Source of the DNA: Bacteroidota bacterium
GTDB taxonomy: Bacteria > Bacteroidota > Ignavibacteria > Kryptoniales > JAKASW01
Direction of reading: 5' to 3'
Length of the DNA stretch: 29,487 bases
Assembly (NCBI GenBank): GCA_021789755.1
Contig: JAJYJD010000007.1
Coordinates: 1-29,487, forward strand
Shown: positions 17,505-25,866 of the stretch, piece after piece
How the letters are laid out: every line of letters starts with the position of its first letter
Position numbering within the stretch: position 1 is the first letter of the stretch
The notes under the pieces: model-generated
Database searches by the model: none
What the model saw: the letters and a program-made list of their open reading frames with translations, nothing else
What the model was told of the DNA's origin: nothing
Position numbers and translations under genes: made by a program

Positions 17505-18131
17505 TTAAAACATCGATACCGGATAGAGATCGAATTGAGTTATCGTATAATTGTCGAATAGAGTCCTGTAGTAGAGCTGAACATGATCCAGCGGGCTGTA
17601 TATCTCGATAGTGTGCCAGCCGGGCGAAACCGTCATCCAAGGTTGCGTAACGGCGATCTGGCTGCCATCAAGCCTCAGTATGGGCTGCGCCGTGCAGCCG
17701 AAGCAGTTCATGGAGAGGAGCGGATAGAACGGATACAATGTATTCTTCTCCTTGTAAGAGTCGAAGAAGATCCTGCCGTCGATGTCGAGGTGATCAGGTC
17801 CAACGTCGAAAGATATCTGATCGCCTCCGTAAAAATATACCGGCACGTTCCTCACCCACGTGGCGGCCCCGACGATGTCGACATAATACCACCCCTCCTG
17901 GATTCCGTCAGCGACAAATTCCCAGCTGCCGGGCGTCAGTTTTATTATGTTGGAACCGCTCAAATTGAAATCCACGTGCATGTTTGTGTTGATGATCAGA
18001 ATACTTTTCGTCGTGTCGTCGGCGGGAAGATTGTAATCGCTTTCGACTTTCGTAAGATGGACACTCGCGGTCGGCGCCAGCAGGGCGCACGATGAAAACA
18101 ATACCGCGAAGAACACAGACGCGAGCTTCAC
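17505..18131 (-). CDS. Hypothetical lipoprotein upstream of dnaE
   Basis: This 208-residue protein begins with a short hydrophobic signal ending in LFSSC (C15), a plausible but not ideal lipobox. I recognise no family. The mature part is beta-rich and aromatic, with paired motifs resembling PEGA or Ig-like surface domains (LTPGSWEFVADGIQEGWYY, VSPGWHTIEIYSP). Two cysteines (FGCTA and the lipobox) are the only ones visible. It starts with GTG after a GGGAG ribosome binding site. It is 41 bases downstream of the aldehyde dehydrogenase gene and ends 2 bases before dnaE, so its translation probably drives dnaE initiation. A link in function to replication is not implied. The product is probably in the outer or inner membrane facing the periplasm. 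Confidence 0.75.
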   Translation of the reverse strand: MKLASVFFAVLFSSCALLAPTASVHLTKVESDYNLPADDTTKSILIINTNMHVDFNLSGSNIIKLTPGSWEFVADGIQEGWYYVDIVGAATWVRNVPVYFYGGDQISFDVGPDHLDIDGRIFFDSYKEKNTLYPFYPLLSMNCFGCTAQPILRLDGSQIAVTQPWMTVSPGWHTIEIYSPLDHVQLYYRTLFDNYTITQFDLYPVSMF

Positions 18132-18172
18132 TCCGACTCCCTGACCGAAATCTGCTTGTCTCGAAAAAGGTA

Positions 18173-19588
18173 CTACAAGTTCAACGCAAGCAGTTTAGGT
18201 TCGGTCATCTCCTCGATGGCGTATCTGACGCCTTCGCGGCCGAAGCCCGAGTCCTTGATGCCTCCATAAGGCATGTTGTCAATCCTGAAAGTAGGATAGT
18301 CATTTATTATCACACCACCAACTTGTATTTCGTCGAATGCCTTGAAAATCTTCCGGGCGTCGTTCGTAAAAATCCCCGCCTGCAAGCCGAACCGTGTATC
18401 GTTCACTTTCCGAATCGCCTCATCGAAATCCGAATATGTTTCCAGAATCGCGACTGGCGCAAATGCCTCTTCGCAGTAAAGGTTAACATCGGGCGGGACA
18501 TTTTCCAATATCGTAGGATCGATCATATTCCCGTTCCTTCCTCCGCCGGTCAGAATGGTCGCTCCCGCCTTCCTGGCTTCGTCGATCCAGTTGAAAGCGC
18601 GGTCGGCTTCTGGACTGTTTATCATCGGTCCGACCAGCGTCTTGTCGTCAAGCGGGTCTCCAACCTTCGCTTTTTTCGTTTCATACACGAGGCAATCCCG
18701 GAACTTCTCATATACATCCCGATGGACGTAAATCCGCTGCACCGATATGCATATCTGGCCGGCGTTGGCAAAAGCACCTGCGACAAGTCTTCTGGCCACC
18801 GGATCAAGATCCGCGTCACGCTCGACGATCACCGCAGCGTTCCCTCCGAGTTCGAGAATGACTTTCTTCTTAGGAGCCTTCGATTTCAGGTACCAGCCCA
18901 CGCGCGGGCTTCCTGTGAAGCTCAGTATCTTCATGCGCGGATCGGTGACAAGTTTTTCCGCAACTTCATTGCTGCACGAGATCACGCTGACCGCTCCCTC
19001 GGGAACACCGGAATTCATCAGGATCTCGGCCAGAACCGCTGAAGTTATCGGCGTCTGCGGCGGCGATTTGTGCACCACCGTGTTCCCAGCTGCAATTGCC
19101 GGAGCTATCTTGTGTGCAACGAGATTCAGGGGAAAATTGAACGGCGTTATGCTGGCAACCGGGCCGACAGGATGCCGTCTTACAACGCCCCAGCGATTCT
19201 CCGACCCGGCAGCCAGATCGAGAGATACGACTTCGCCAGGAATTCGCTTGGCCTCCTCAGCTGCAATTGAAAAAGTAAGAACCGCTCTGTCAACCTCACC
19301 GCGTGTGAACTGGATCGGCTTGCCCGACTCCAGTGTCATCATCTTCGCAATCTCTTCCTTCCTCTCGCGAATTTGCGCGGCTGCGTTTGTGAGAATCCCC
19401 GCGCGCTTGTACGACGGCAGTTTCCTGGTGACTTCGAAGGCCTTCTCCGCCGAATCTATTGCCTGCTCGACTTCCGGGACCCCCGCCTGAAAAACTTCGC
19501 CCACAACCGTCCCGTCGTAAGGATTGACTACGGTTTGAAGATCCTTCGTCTCAACCCATTTCCCTCCGACCAACAGCCTATACTTCAT
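18173..19588 (-). CDS. NAD(P)-dependent aldehyde dehydrogenase
   Basis: This 471-residue cytoplasmic enzyme of the aldehyde dehydrogenase superfamily oxidises an aldehyde to its acid. Catalytic C280 lies in ANAGQICIS, the general base E246 in ILELGGN, N151 in TPFNFPLN, and cofactor-binding K174 in VVHKSPPQTP. The overall wording (ITPFNFPLNLVAHKIAPAIA) is close to the lactaldehyde dehydrogenase / GapN-like subgroup, but the substrate cannot be fixed from sequence. A TTG three bases upstream of the ATG at 19588 is possible; the ATG has GGGA 7 bases before it and was preferred. It lies between proS (89 bases upstream) and a lipoprotein gene, probably in the same transcript. Confidence 0.92.
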   Translation of the reverse strand: MKYRLLVGGKWVETKDLQTVVNPYDGTVVGEVFQAGVPEVEQAIDSAEKAFEVTRKLPSYKRAGILTNAAAQIRERKEEIAKMMTLESGKPIQFTRGEVDRAVLTFSIAAEEAKRIPGEVVSLDLAAGSENRWGVVRRHPVGPVASITPFNFPLNLVAHKIAPAIAAGNTVVHKSPPQTPITSAVLAEILMNSGVPEGAVSVISCSNEVAEKLVTDPRMKILSFTGSPRVGWYLKSKAPKKKVILELGGNAAVIVERDADLDPVARRLVAGAFANAGQICISVQRIYVHRDVYEKFRDCLVYETKKAKVGDPLDDKTLVGPMINSPEADRAFNWIDEARKAGATILTGGGRNGNMIDPTILENVPPDVNLYCEEAFAPVAILETYSDFDEAIRKVNDTRFGLQAGIFTNDARKIFKAFDEIQVGGVIINDYPTFRIDNMPYGGIKDSGFGREGVRYAIEEMTEPKLLALNL

Positions 19589-19677
19589 CAATCAATCCCG
19601 TCATTCATTCGCGCTCGAGGCAATCACATCGCAAATCGCCCGGCCCGCTTTGCACGAGGCAAGGCAGCATGCGTATG

Positions 19678-21372
19678 TCAATTCTTCAAAAGAGTCTTCA
19701 GCTCTGTGAGCAGCTGACCCATCGGGAAGATTTTCCGCTCGCCGGTCTTCCTGATCTTCAGTTCTATGTTTCCCTGTTTCAGGTTTCGCTCGCCGACGAT
19801 GACCTGGACCGGCATGCCGAGAAGGTCGGCATCCTTGAATTTGAATCCCGGGCTCACGCCCTGGCGGTCGTCGTATAAAACTTCCATCCCGGCTTCTTCA
19901 AGTTCCGAATAGATATTCTCGGCCGCGGCAACTACATCCTTGTTATCCATATTCACTGAAGCCAGGTGAACGTCAAACGGTGCTATCGACTTGTCCCACT
20001 TGATCCCGTTGTCGTCGTGGTTCTGTTCGATGTGGCATGCGATTATCCGCTCGACTCCGATTCCATAGCTTCCCATCACGATCGGTTTTTCTGCGCCGGC
20101 TTCGTCAAGGAAGTTCGCGCGAAGGGAAACGGAGTACTTGGTGCCGAGTTTAAAGATGTGTCCTATCTCAATTCCGTTGACGATCCTCAGGCCGTGGCCG
20201 CAGTTCGGACAGGATTCGCCGGCCTCGATCGTCCGCAGATCGTAATAACCGTCTATCTTGACATCCCGGTTGAAATCGATGTGGGCGATGTGGAAGTCGT
20301 CCTTATTCGCTCCGCTGATCAGTTCGTTCGCATCCTCGAGTCGTTTGTCGGCAATGATGCTGAAATTCTTCAGCCCGACGGGCCCGATCGATCCGGCATT
20401 TGCTCCGGTGAAGGCGGCGAGATCCGCCGGCTGCATTGCAGTCGCAGTCTTCCCGAGTGCGGCTGTGAGTTTGGCCTCGTTGAGCTGGTCATTTCCGGAC
20501 ATGAGAACAAGTACGGCAGAATTGTCCGCCTTGTAAACAAGAGATTTGGCAAGACGCTCGGTAGAAATCTTCAGGAATTCGGCGAGCTGATCGATCGTCT
20601 TGATGTTCGGTGTATGGATCTCTTCGACGGGATTCGATATGCCCAGTCTTCCTACAGGCTTAAGCCGGCTGGAAGCGACCTCGAGGTTCGCCGCGTAGCC
20701 GCATTCGTCGCAGAGGGCGCATGTATCCTCTCCGTCCTGCGACTCGACCATAAATTCCTGGGAGCCGGTTCCGCCCATTGCGCCGCTCGACGCGCCCACG
20801 ATGAAGAAATTCAACCCGCTCCTTGAATAAATATTCTTGTAAGCTTCCCTGTGGAGCCCGTAGCTCTTGTCAAGCCCTTCGAAGCCGGTATCGAAAGAAT
20901 ACGAATCCTTCATGAAGAATTGTCTGCCGCGGATTACGCCCGAGCGCGGGCGGGGTTCGTTCCGGAATTTGGTCTGGATCTGGTACCAGATCTGCGGGAG
21001 ATCGCGGTAAGATTTTATATTGTCTCTGGCTATAGTGGTGAATATTTCCTCGTGTGTCGGTGCAAGGACGAGGGGGCGGTTCTTCACATGGAAGAGTGTG
21101 TCGCCGAACGCCTCGACACGCCCCGTCTCTTCCCAAATCTCTATGGGATTAAGCGCCGGAAGTTGAAACTCCTGCGCCCCGATTGCATCCATTTCCTCGC
21201 GTATTATCTCCATCACCTTTTTCATGACGCGCCAGCCCATCGGAAGCCAGGAATAAATCCCCGCCGCGAGCGGACGGATCAAGCCCGCCCTCACCATAAG
21301 GCGATGACTCGCCATTGCCGCATCTGCGGGATTTTCCTTTAGTGTCGGAAGGAAATAGGTGCTAAGTCTCAT
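19678..21372 (-). CDS. proS: Prolyl-tRNA synthetase, bacterial type
   Basis: This class II aminoacyl-tRNA synthetase of 564 residues charges tRNA-Pro. Motif 1 lies in GWRVMKKVMEIIREEMDAIG, motif 2 in KFRNEPRPRSGVIRGRQFFM and motif 3 in GSYGIGVERIIACHI. The INS/YbaK-like editing domain that removes Ala-tRNA-Pro is inserted between motifs 2 and 3 (about 225-395), as is standard for the bacterial ProS type, and an anticodon-binding domain ends the protein (DDRQGVSPGFKFKDADLLG). The start is ATG at 21372 with GGAG about 12 bases upstream. That ribosome binding site lies within one arm of an inverted repeat (21378-21385 with 21466-21473), which could hide it. Confidence 0.96.
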   Translation of the reverse strand: MRLSTYFLPTLKENPADAAMASHRLMVRAGLIRPLAAGIYSWLPMGWRVMKKVMEIIREEMDAIGAQEFQLPALNPIEIWEETGRVEAFGDTLFHVKNRPLVLAPTHEEIFTTIARDNIKSYRDLPQIWYQIQTKFRNEPRPRSGVIRGRQFFMKDSYSFDTGFEGLDKSYGLHREAYKNIYSRSGLNFFIVGASSGAMGGTGSQEFMVESQDGEDTCALCDECGYAANLEVASSRLKPVGRLGISNPVEEIHTPNIKTIDQLAEFLKISTERLAKSLVYKADNSAVLVLMSGNDQLNEAKLTAALGKTATAMQPADLAAFTGANAGSIGPVGLKNFSIIADKRLEDANELISGANKDDFHIAHIDFNRDVKIDGYYDLRTIEAGESCPNCGHGLRIVNGIEIGHIFKLGTKYSVSLRANFLDEAGAEKPIVMGSYGIGVERIIACHIEQNHDDNGIKWDKSIAPFDVHLASVNMDNKDVVAAAENIYSELEEAGMEVLYDDRQGVSPGFKFKDADLLGMPVQVIVGERNLKQGNIELKIRKTGERKIFPMGQLLTELKTLLKN

Positions 21373-21377
21373 TTCTT

Positions 21378-21511
21378 TTCAAGCTCCAAGCCCTAAATAC
21401 CAAGCTCCGAACAAATCCCGACTACAAAAACAAATTTCAAAAAAATCTCCGCCTTTTAATTTTTCAGCTTGAAGTTTTGTCCTTGTCTGGAACTTGGAAT
21501 TTGGATCTTAT
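21378..21511. repeat. Degenerate inverted-repeat intergenic element upstream of proS
   Basis: The stretch between tRNA-Arg and proS is built of short degenerate units: CCAAG, CAAGCTCC and ACAAATCCCG on one side, GGAACTTGGAATTTGGATC on the other, roughly inverted. A perfect 8-base inverted pair, TTCAAGCT (21378-21385) and AGCTTGAA (21466-21473), bounds an A/T-rich middle. The composition differs clearly from the coding DNA around it. Copy number cannot be judged from this window. Confidence 0.45.
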
Positions 21512-21521
21512 TAAATTTTAG

Positions 21522-21595
21522 TGCCCCTGGCGTGACTCGAACACGCGACACAGAGTTTAGGAAACTCTTGCTCTATCCAACTGAGCTACAGGGGC
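21522..21595 (-). tRNA. tRNA-Arg (CCU)
   Basis: The minus strand gives a 74-nt cloverleaf without an encoded CCA. Acceptor GCCCCTG pairs with CAGGGGC and the discriminator is A. The D arm is GCTC AGTTGGATA GAGC. The anticodon stem AGAGT/ACTCT encloses TTCCTAA with anticodon CCT, and the T arm is GCGTG TTCGAGT CACGC. It reads AGG codons. Confidence 0.95.
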
Positions 21596-21603
21596 AAATT
21601 GTT

Positions 21604-21643
21604 CCGGGCTCGTTCCGCCCGGGCACATTCCCATGGGGGAATG
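21604..21643. other. Two small hairpins 5' of tRNA-Arg
   Basis: CCGGGC (21604-21609) pairs with GCCCGG (21617-21622), and CATTCCC (21626-21632) pairs with GGGAATG (21637-21643). Neither is followed by a T-run on either strand. They lie in the predicted leader of the tRNA precursor and may help its processing; this is inference. Confidence 0.4.
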
Positions 21644-21654
21644 ATGTCGCCTTT

Positions 21655-21683
21655 AATTTAGCTGATTCCCTCAATTCGAGCAA
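21655..21683 (-). promoter_or_regulatory. Possible promoter of tRNA-Arg
   Basis: A -35-like TTGCTC (21683-21678) and a -10 TAAATT (21660-21655) are 17 bases apart, about 50 bases before the mature tRNA. The -35 is weak, but the -10 and spacing are identical to those before tRNA-Glu. Confidence 0.35.
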
Positions 21684-21715
21684 AGACTTGTCGGAAGCGG
21701 TTATTCAACCGGATA

Positions 21716-21748
21716 AGAAAAAGCCGACCGTGCTTCGCGCGGCCGGCT
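21716..21748 (-). terminator. Intrinsic terminator of the 21770-22765 lipoprotein gene
   Basis: On the minus strand AGCCGGCCG (21748-21740) pairs with CGGTCGGCT (21730-21722), 9 bp with one G-U, around a 9-base loop, and is followed by TTTTTC. It begins about 20 bases after the stop codon. Confidence 0.8.
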
Positions 21749-21769
21749 CTCGTATAGATTCACTTACCC

Positions 21770-22765
21770 CTACAACGAATACAGGAAATACTTGACAATC
21801 TTGATGAGTCTCGGATCGACGGTGCCGTAGCTGTAGGCAAGGATGTCTTGATTATGGTAGATCGTATACAGGTATTTGCCGCTTCCGAGCGTGTTGAGAA
21901 TGATGACCGGCGTAGGCGGTTGAGTCCCGGTAATGATGACATAGACTTTCGATGTGCTCGGCGGATCGAGAAATTGCTCGTAGTAGTTCAGGTTCGATGA
22001 CGCGGTCCAGGCCGCCACCTTGAAACCGACGTAACTGCTGAGTGTGTCGTCAAGGACAGTGACGGAATCGCCGCTGGTGGACGTTTCTTGCTTGTAGTTC
22101 TGCGAGAAAATATACTGGAGGTTCATGTAATTGTAATGGCCACCGTATATCTTGCCGCCCTGGGATACATACCTTCCGTAAGTCCTGGCGAGAACGGGAT
22201 AGGAATGTTCATCTCCACAGTTACAGTCCGAAAAAACCAGCGTGTAGTTCTTCAAGTAATTGAGCGTCGCGTTTGAATCGGACGCTGCCCTGACTCTCAT
22301 GTAGTTGACGTCCGTGGTGTCGAACTTCGTGAAACCGATTGCGGGGTCACTCAGAACGTTTTCAAGCTCTTCGCATCCGCCGTAGACCACAAGGACTTTC
22401 AGCGCAGTATTCTGCTGAAGCGTCACGGTCCCTGCCTGCGTTCCTGACTGGCTGGCTTGAACATTGACGGTAAACTGGGTCTGGAATATAGATCCCATTT
22501 TCGCGATCAGAGTCTGATTCCCTGCCGGGGCCTTGATGGTGCCGATGCCGGAATCATCAGTGACCGTCGCAAAGGTCGGATCACTGTCCGTTTTGCCCGC
22601 CAGTTTCAGGATCGCGCCGCCTTGCGGTTCTCCCGCAGGGTTAAGAATTTTTGCAGTGACCGGGTACAACTCCGCGTTGGGCCCGGTTCCGCTGTCCTTG
22701 CTGCAACTCCCGAATAGAAAGCCGAACGCTGCAACTACTATTAAAACGGAAAACACTCGCTTCAT
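21770..22765 (-). CDS. Lipoprotein with carrier/regulatory-like N-domain and GATase-like fold
   Basis: This 331-residue lipoprotein has a signal MKRVFSVLIVVAAFGFLFGS followed by C21 (lipobox FGSC) and the tether SKDSGTGP, typical of surface lipoproteins of the group. Residues about 35-115 resemble a carboxypeptidase regulatory-like or Ig-like beta domain (KILNPAGEPQGGAILKL). From about 120 (ALKVLVVYGGCEELENVL) the pattern of alternating strands and helices with YVSQGGKIYGGHYNY recalls the ThuA/class I glutamine amidotransferase-like fold, but no catalytic triad is evident. It contains cysteines in GGCEE and SDCNCGDE. The frame is open to 22831; the ATG at 22765 has a perfect AGGAGG and starts the lipoprotein signal, so it was preferred. 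A good terminator follows. Function unknown; the gene is monocistronic. Confidence 0.8.
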   Translation of the reverse strand: MKRVFSVLIVVAAFGFLFGSCSKDSGTGPNAELYPVTAKILNPAGEPQGGAILKLAGKTDSDPTFATVTDDSGIGTIKAPAGNQTLIAKMGSIFQTQFTVNVQASQSGTQAGTVTLQQNTALKVLVVYGGCEELENVLSDPAIGFTKFDTTDVNYMRVRAASDSNATLNYLKNYTLVFSDCNCGDEHSYPVLARTYGRYVSQGGKIYGGHYNYMNLQYIFSQNYKQETSTSGDSVTVLDDTLSSYVGFKVAAWTASSNLNYYEQFLDPPSTSKVYVIITGTQPPTPVIILNTLGSGKYLYTIYHNQDILAYSYGTVDPRLIKIVKYFLYSL

Positions 22766-23010
22766 ATTGCCTCCTGATCTAGATGGATTATGTGGTTTTC
22801 TTGGACTGCACGGGCCGCACGACCGGCACACCCAGCCTCATCAAAATATGAAAGTCCTACCCCTAATCGATGTGACAAAAAGCACTAGCCGGCGCTTGCC
22901 ACGTTTCGTTCAGGTCGGACTGCCATTCCCAAGACCGGTAACCTTGTTTCTTAACGGTGGCTGGGATAATTTAATCGGGAAAATATTCCAAAAAGTCAGG
23001 CGGGCTAACC
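22766..23010. other. Divergent intergenic region
   Basis: This 245-base gap separates the minus-strand half of the window from the plus-strand half, so promoters for both sides should lie here. Apart from a weak plus-strand string (TTGTTT at 22944, TAATTT at 22967, 17-base spacer) and a lone TTGTCA on the minus strand near 22873 without a matching -10, I see no convincing signal, hairpin or repeat. Confidence 0.4.
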
Positions 23011-25770
23011 ATGAATTTTCGGAAACTGAACGGCTACATCGCCGCAGCAATATTCGTGCTAACGCTAATAATGTATGCGGCCACAACACAGTCTTCAGTA
23101 GCATTCTGGGATGCCGGTGAACTCGCGGCGGCGACCATAGCCTTGGAGGTTCCTCATCCTCCGGGTACACCGTTGTTTGAGATACTGGGGCGGCTGGCCA
23201 TGATGGTCCCGGTCGGGGCGGATTCCGGTTTCAGAATAAACCTACTCTCAGCTCTATCGAGCGCGCTGACGATAATGTTCATGTATCTCATCGGCGTGAA
23301 GATAATTTCCCGGTGGAAAGGGTCCCCTACCAATCCATTGTCTGCAATACTTGTCTTTTCTTCCTCTGCGATCGGGGCACTCACGTATTCAGTTACGGAC
23401 ACCTTCTGGTTCAATGCCGTCGAATCAGAGGTATTCGCGATGAGCATGCTCTTCGTGGCGTCCGTCGTCTGGTTGGCACTCGTCTGGTTTGAAAGGGCAG
23501 AAGAACCGGGCAGCGACAGATATCTTTTGTTGATTGCATACCTGATGGGGCTTTCGATCGGCGTCCATCAGTTGAGTTTGCTCGCCTATTTCACGGTAGC
23601 TCTGCTGGTTTATTTCAGGTATTACGAATTTGCGTGGCGAACCTTCTTGTACTTCCTTGTCATATCGATGCTTTCATTTTTCGTGATTTTTCCCGTAATA
23701 GTGGAATGGCTTCCGGGTCTGCTCAACGGGAATTTCTCCGCGGGTCCTGTATCAGTCACCAACGGCTCCTCATTGAGAATATTTGTGCTTGGTCTACTGG
23801 CGGCTTCTGTTTACGGGGTTTACCGGGCTCAAAAGAATAGCAGAAGGATTCTTGGCATATCTTTGACTGCGGTCCTACTGATAATCCTCGGATACTCAAC
23901 TTATACTCTAATACTAATTCGCGCTGGCTCTCACCCGCCGATTAACGAAAATGCACCCGATACTTTGCCAAGGTTGGTCGAATATCTGAGCCGTTCTCAG
24001 TATGGCCAGCAGCCACCTATTCTGAAGAGACGCTGGGACACGAATGATCCCGCACACATGCAGAATTATCGGAAGTATTCCTCCGACTGGGATTTTTTCT
24101 GGAAATATCAGTTGAATCACATGTTCCTCAGATACATCGGATTCAATTTCATCGGCCGGGCGGGCGATATCCAGGATGCGCCGGTAGCCTTCATAAAGAC
24201 AGCAGAAGGATGGTTCGACGGCAGCAAAGGTTACCCCGCGAGATATTACGGAATTCCCCTATTCATGGGGCTGTTCGGCCTGTGGTATCATTTCAAGAGA
24301 GACTGGAAATTTGCGTTGGCTTTTCTAACCCTGTTCGTGATGATGGGCTTTGCACTGGTCATGTACTTCAACATGTTTGAGTCTCAGCCGAGGGAAAGGG
24401 ATTATTTTTTCGTGGGCGCATTCTTCGGCTTTTCAATTTGGATTGGTCTTGGAGTTTCCGGGATCGTGGAATACGCGGGAGAACAGATCACCTCTCCCGC
24501 AAAAAGGCTCTACGCCACCGTCGGTCTCGTAATTCTGTTCTTCCTGATGTCTCCGTTGAACATGTTCGTCGAGAATCTCTACAGTCATAACAGACACGGG
24601 AATCTCATACCGTTTGATTATTCTTACAACATCCTTCAGTCATGCAAAAAGGATGCAATCCTCTTCACGAACGGCGATAACGACACATTTCCGCTCTGGT
24701 ATCTGCAGGAGGTGAGGGGCATCCGCACGGACATCAGGATAGTTAACCTGAGCCTCCTCAACACCGACTGGTACATTCTTCAACTGAAGAACGAGACCCC
24801 GCACGGCTCATTGAAGGTCCCGATCAGTCTCAGCGATGAGAGCATCGAGCAAATCACTCCTGTACAGTGGAGACCGACATCGGTTCGCGTTCCGGTCCCG
24901 CCGGAAGTTTATCAAAGATACGGCGTAACCGATTCCGCGATAACGAACTCCGGGGCGATACAATTTGTAATGAACCCGACAATCGGCGGGGGTGATATGA
25001 GCGGCGTGCGTACGCAAGACATCCTTGTCAGAAATATCCTGGAAACAAACAAGTGGGAGCGTCCTATCTATTTCTCCGTGACCGTCGCGAACAGTAATTT
25101 CATCGGGCTCGACAGCTACCTCGAAATGCAGGGGATGGCTCTCGAAGTCGTGCCTTTCAGGCAGCAATCGGAGGACGGCCAATACAGGATCAATTCGGTA
25201 ATAATGAAGGAGTGCCTTTTCAACAGTCCCGGACAGGTTTACGCCGGGCCTCATTACGGTTTCAGATTCACGAACCTCGACAATCCCGCCGTTTACTACG
25301 ACGACAATGCAAGAAGGCTGACCATGAACTACCGCAGCCCGTTCATGCGCATGGCGATATATTACCTTCAGAGGAAGGATACTGCGGGAACTATCGCGAC
25401 CCTCGATCACATGGAATCAAGAGCACCGATCGAAATCATACCGATGGACTATCGCGTGCTCTCGGATGTGGCGCGTATCTATTTCATCGCAGGCGCGAGA
25501 GACAAGTACCTCAAGTATTCGAAAATTGTGGAGGAAGACGCTCTGGCCGCGATCGAACACAACCCGATGGATGTCCGCTCAGCTTACAACCCTTACCGGA
25601 TATTGCTCGATATATATGATGTGAATGCAGAATACAGGAAAGAAATAGACCTCCTCACGAAGCTGCAGGGACTGTTCCCCAATGAAAGGAGCATCCAGTT
25701 CAGGATCCGTGAACTGCAGGCAATCCTCAGCGCAAAGAAAACACCGGAAGTTGACTCTCTCGGCAAATAG
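23011..25770 (+). CDS. DUF2723 protein O-mannosyltransferase-like membrane protein
   Basis: This 919-residue protein carries the DUF2723 signature near its N-terminus: FWDAGELAAATIALEVPHPP (residues 32-51), then GTPLFEILG. About ten hydrophobic segments run to roughly residue 525. The soluble C-terminal part carries the family's GDNDTFPLWYLQEVRGIRTD and ends in helical, TPR-like sequence. The human relative TMEM260 is an O-mannosyltransferase of the GT-C type, with the acidic residues in WDAGE in the first loop as likely catalytic residues. By inference this protein transfers a sugar from a lipid carrier to exported proteins on the periplasmic side. The ATG is preceded by GGCGGG. It opens a plus-strand cluster with a methyltransferase and a glycosyltransferase, which fits glycan synthesis. 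Confidence 0.88.
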   Translation: MNFRKLNGYIAAAIFVLTLIMYAATTQSSVAFWDAGELAAATIALEVPHPPGTPLFEILGRLAMMVPVGADSGFRINLLSALSSALTIMFMYLIGVKIISRWKGSPTNPLSAILVFSSSAIGALTYSVTDTFWFNAVESEVFAMSMLFVASVVWLALVWFERAEEPGSDRYLLLIAYLMGLSIGVHQLSLLAYFTVALLVYFRYYEFAWRTFLYFLVISMLSFFVIFPVIVEWLPGLLNGNFSAGPVSVTNGSSLRIFVLGLLAASVYGVYRAQKNSRRILGISLTAVLLIILGYSTYTLILIRAGSHPPINENAPDTLPRLVEYLSRSQYGQQPPILKRRWDTNDPAHMQNYRKYSSDWDFFWKYQLNHMFLRYIGFNFIGRAGDIQDAPVAFIKTAEGWFDGSKGYPARYYGIPLFMGLFGLWYHFKRDWKFALAFLTLFVMMGFALVMYFNMFESQPRERDYFFVGAFFGFSIWIGLGVSGIVEYAGEQITSPAKRLYATVGLVILFFLMSPLNMFVENLYSHNRHGNLIPFDYSYNILQSCKKDAILFTNGDNDTFPLWYLQEVRGIRTDIRIVNLSLLNTDWYILQLKNETPHGSLKVPISLSDESIEQITPVQWRPTSVRVPVPPEVYQRYGVTDSAITNSGAIQFVMNPTIGGGDMSGVRTQDILVRNILETNKWERPIYFSVTVANSNFIGLDSYLEMQGMALEVVPFRQQSEDGQYRINSVIMKECLFNSPGQVYAGPHYGFRFTNLDNPAVYYDDNARRLTMNYRSPFMRMAIYYLQRKDTAGTIATLDHMESRAPIEIIPMDYRVLSDVARIYFIAGARDKYLKYSKIVEEDALAAIEHNPMDVRSAYNPYRILLDIYDVNAEYRKEIDLLTKLQGLFPNERSIQFRIRELQAILSAKKTPEVDSLGK

Positions 25771-25866
25771 CGGCAAATTTATTCGGTTAATTACTCAGAC
25801 GACGTGATTCAGCACCGGTTGTCAACTTTCAAGGCGCCGGGCGACCAAACCAGCAGAGAGTGATCA

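Noticed and set aside
17503..17640. Longer dnaE start at 17640
   Set aside because: It would overlap the upstream gene by 136 bases, and the added residues are not part of any DnaE; MPQFVHLHNHS is the family start.
21604..21643. The two hairpins as transcription terminators
   Set aside because: No T-run follows on either strand; the real terminator of the upstream gene is at 21716-21748.
22766..22831. Longer start for the 21770-22765 lipoprotein
   Set aside because: The added residues precede a perfect AGGAGG ribosome binding site and a lipoprotein signal that begins at 22765.
22944..22972. Promoter TTGTTT-17-TAATTT for the DUF2723 gene
   Set aside because: Only three of six bases match in each hexamer; too weak to call.
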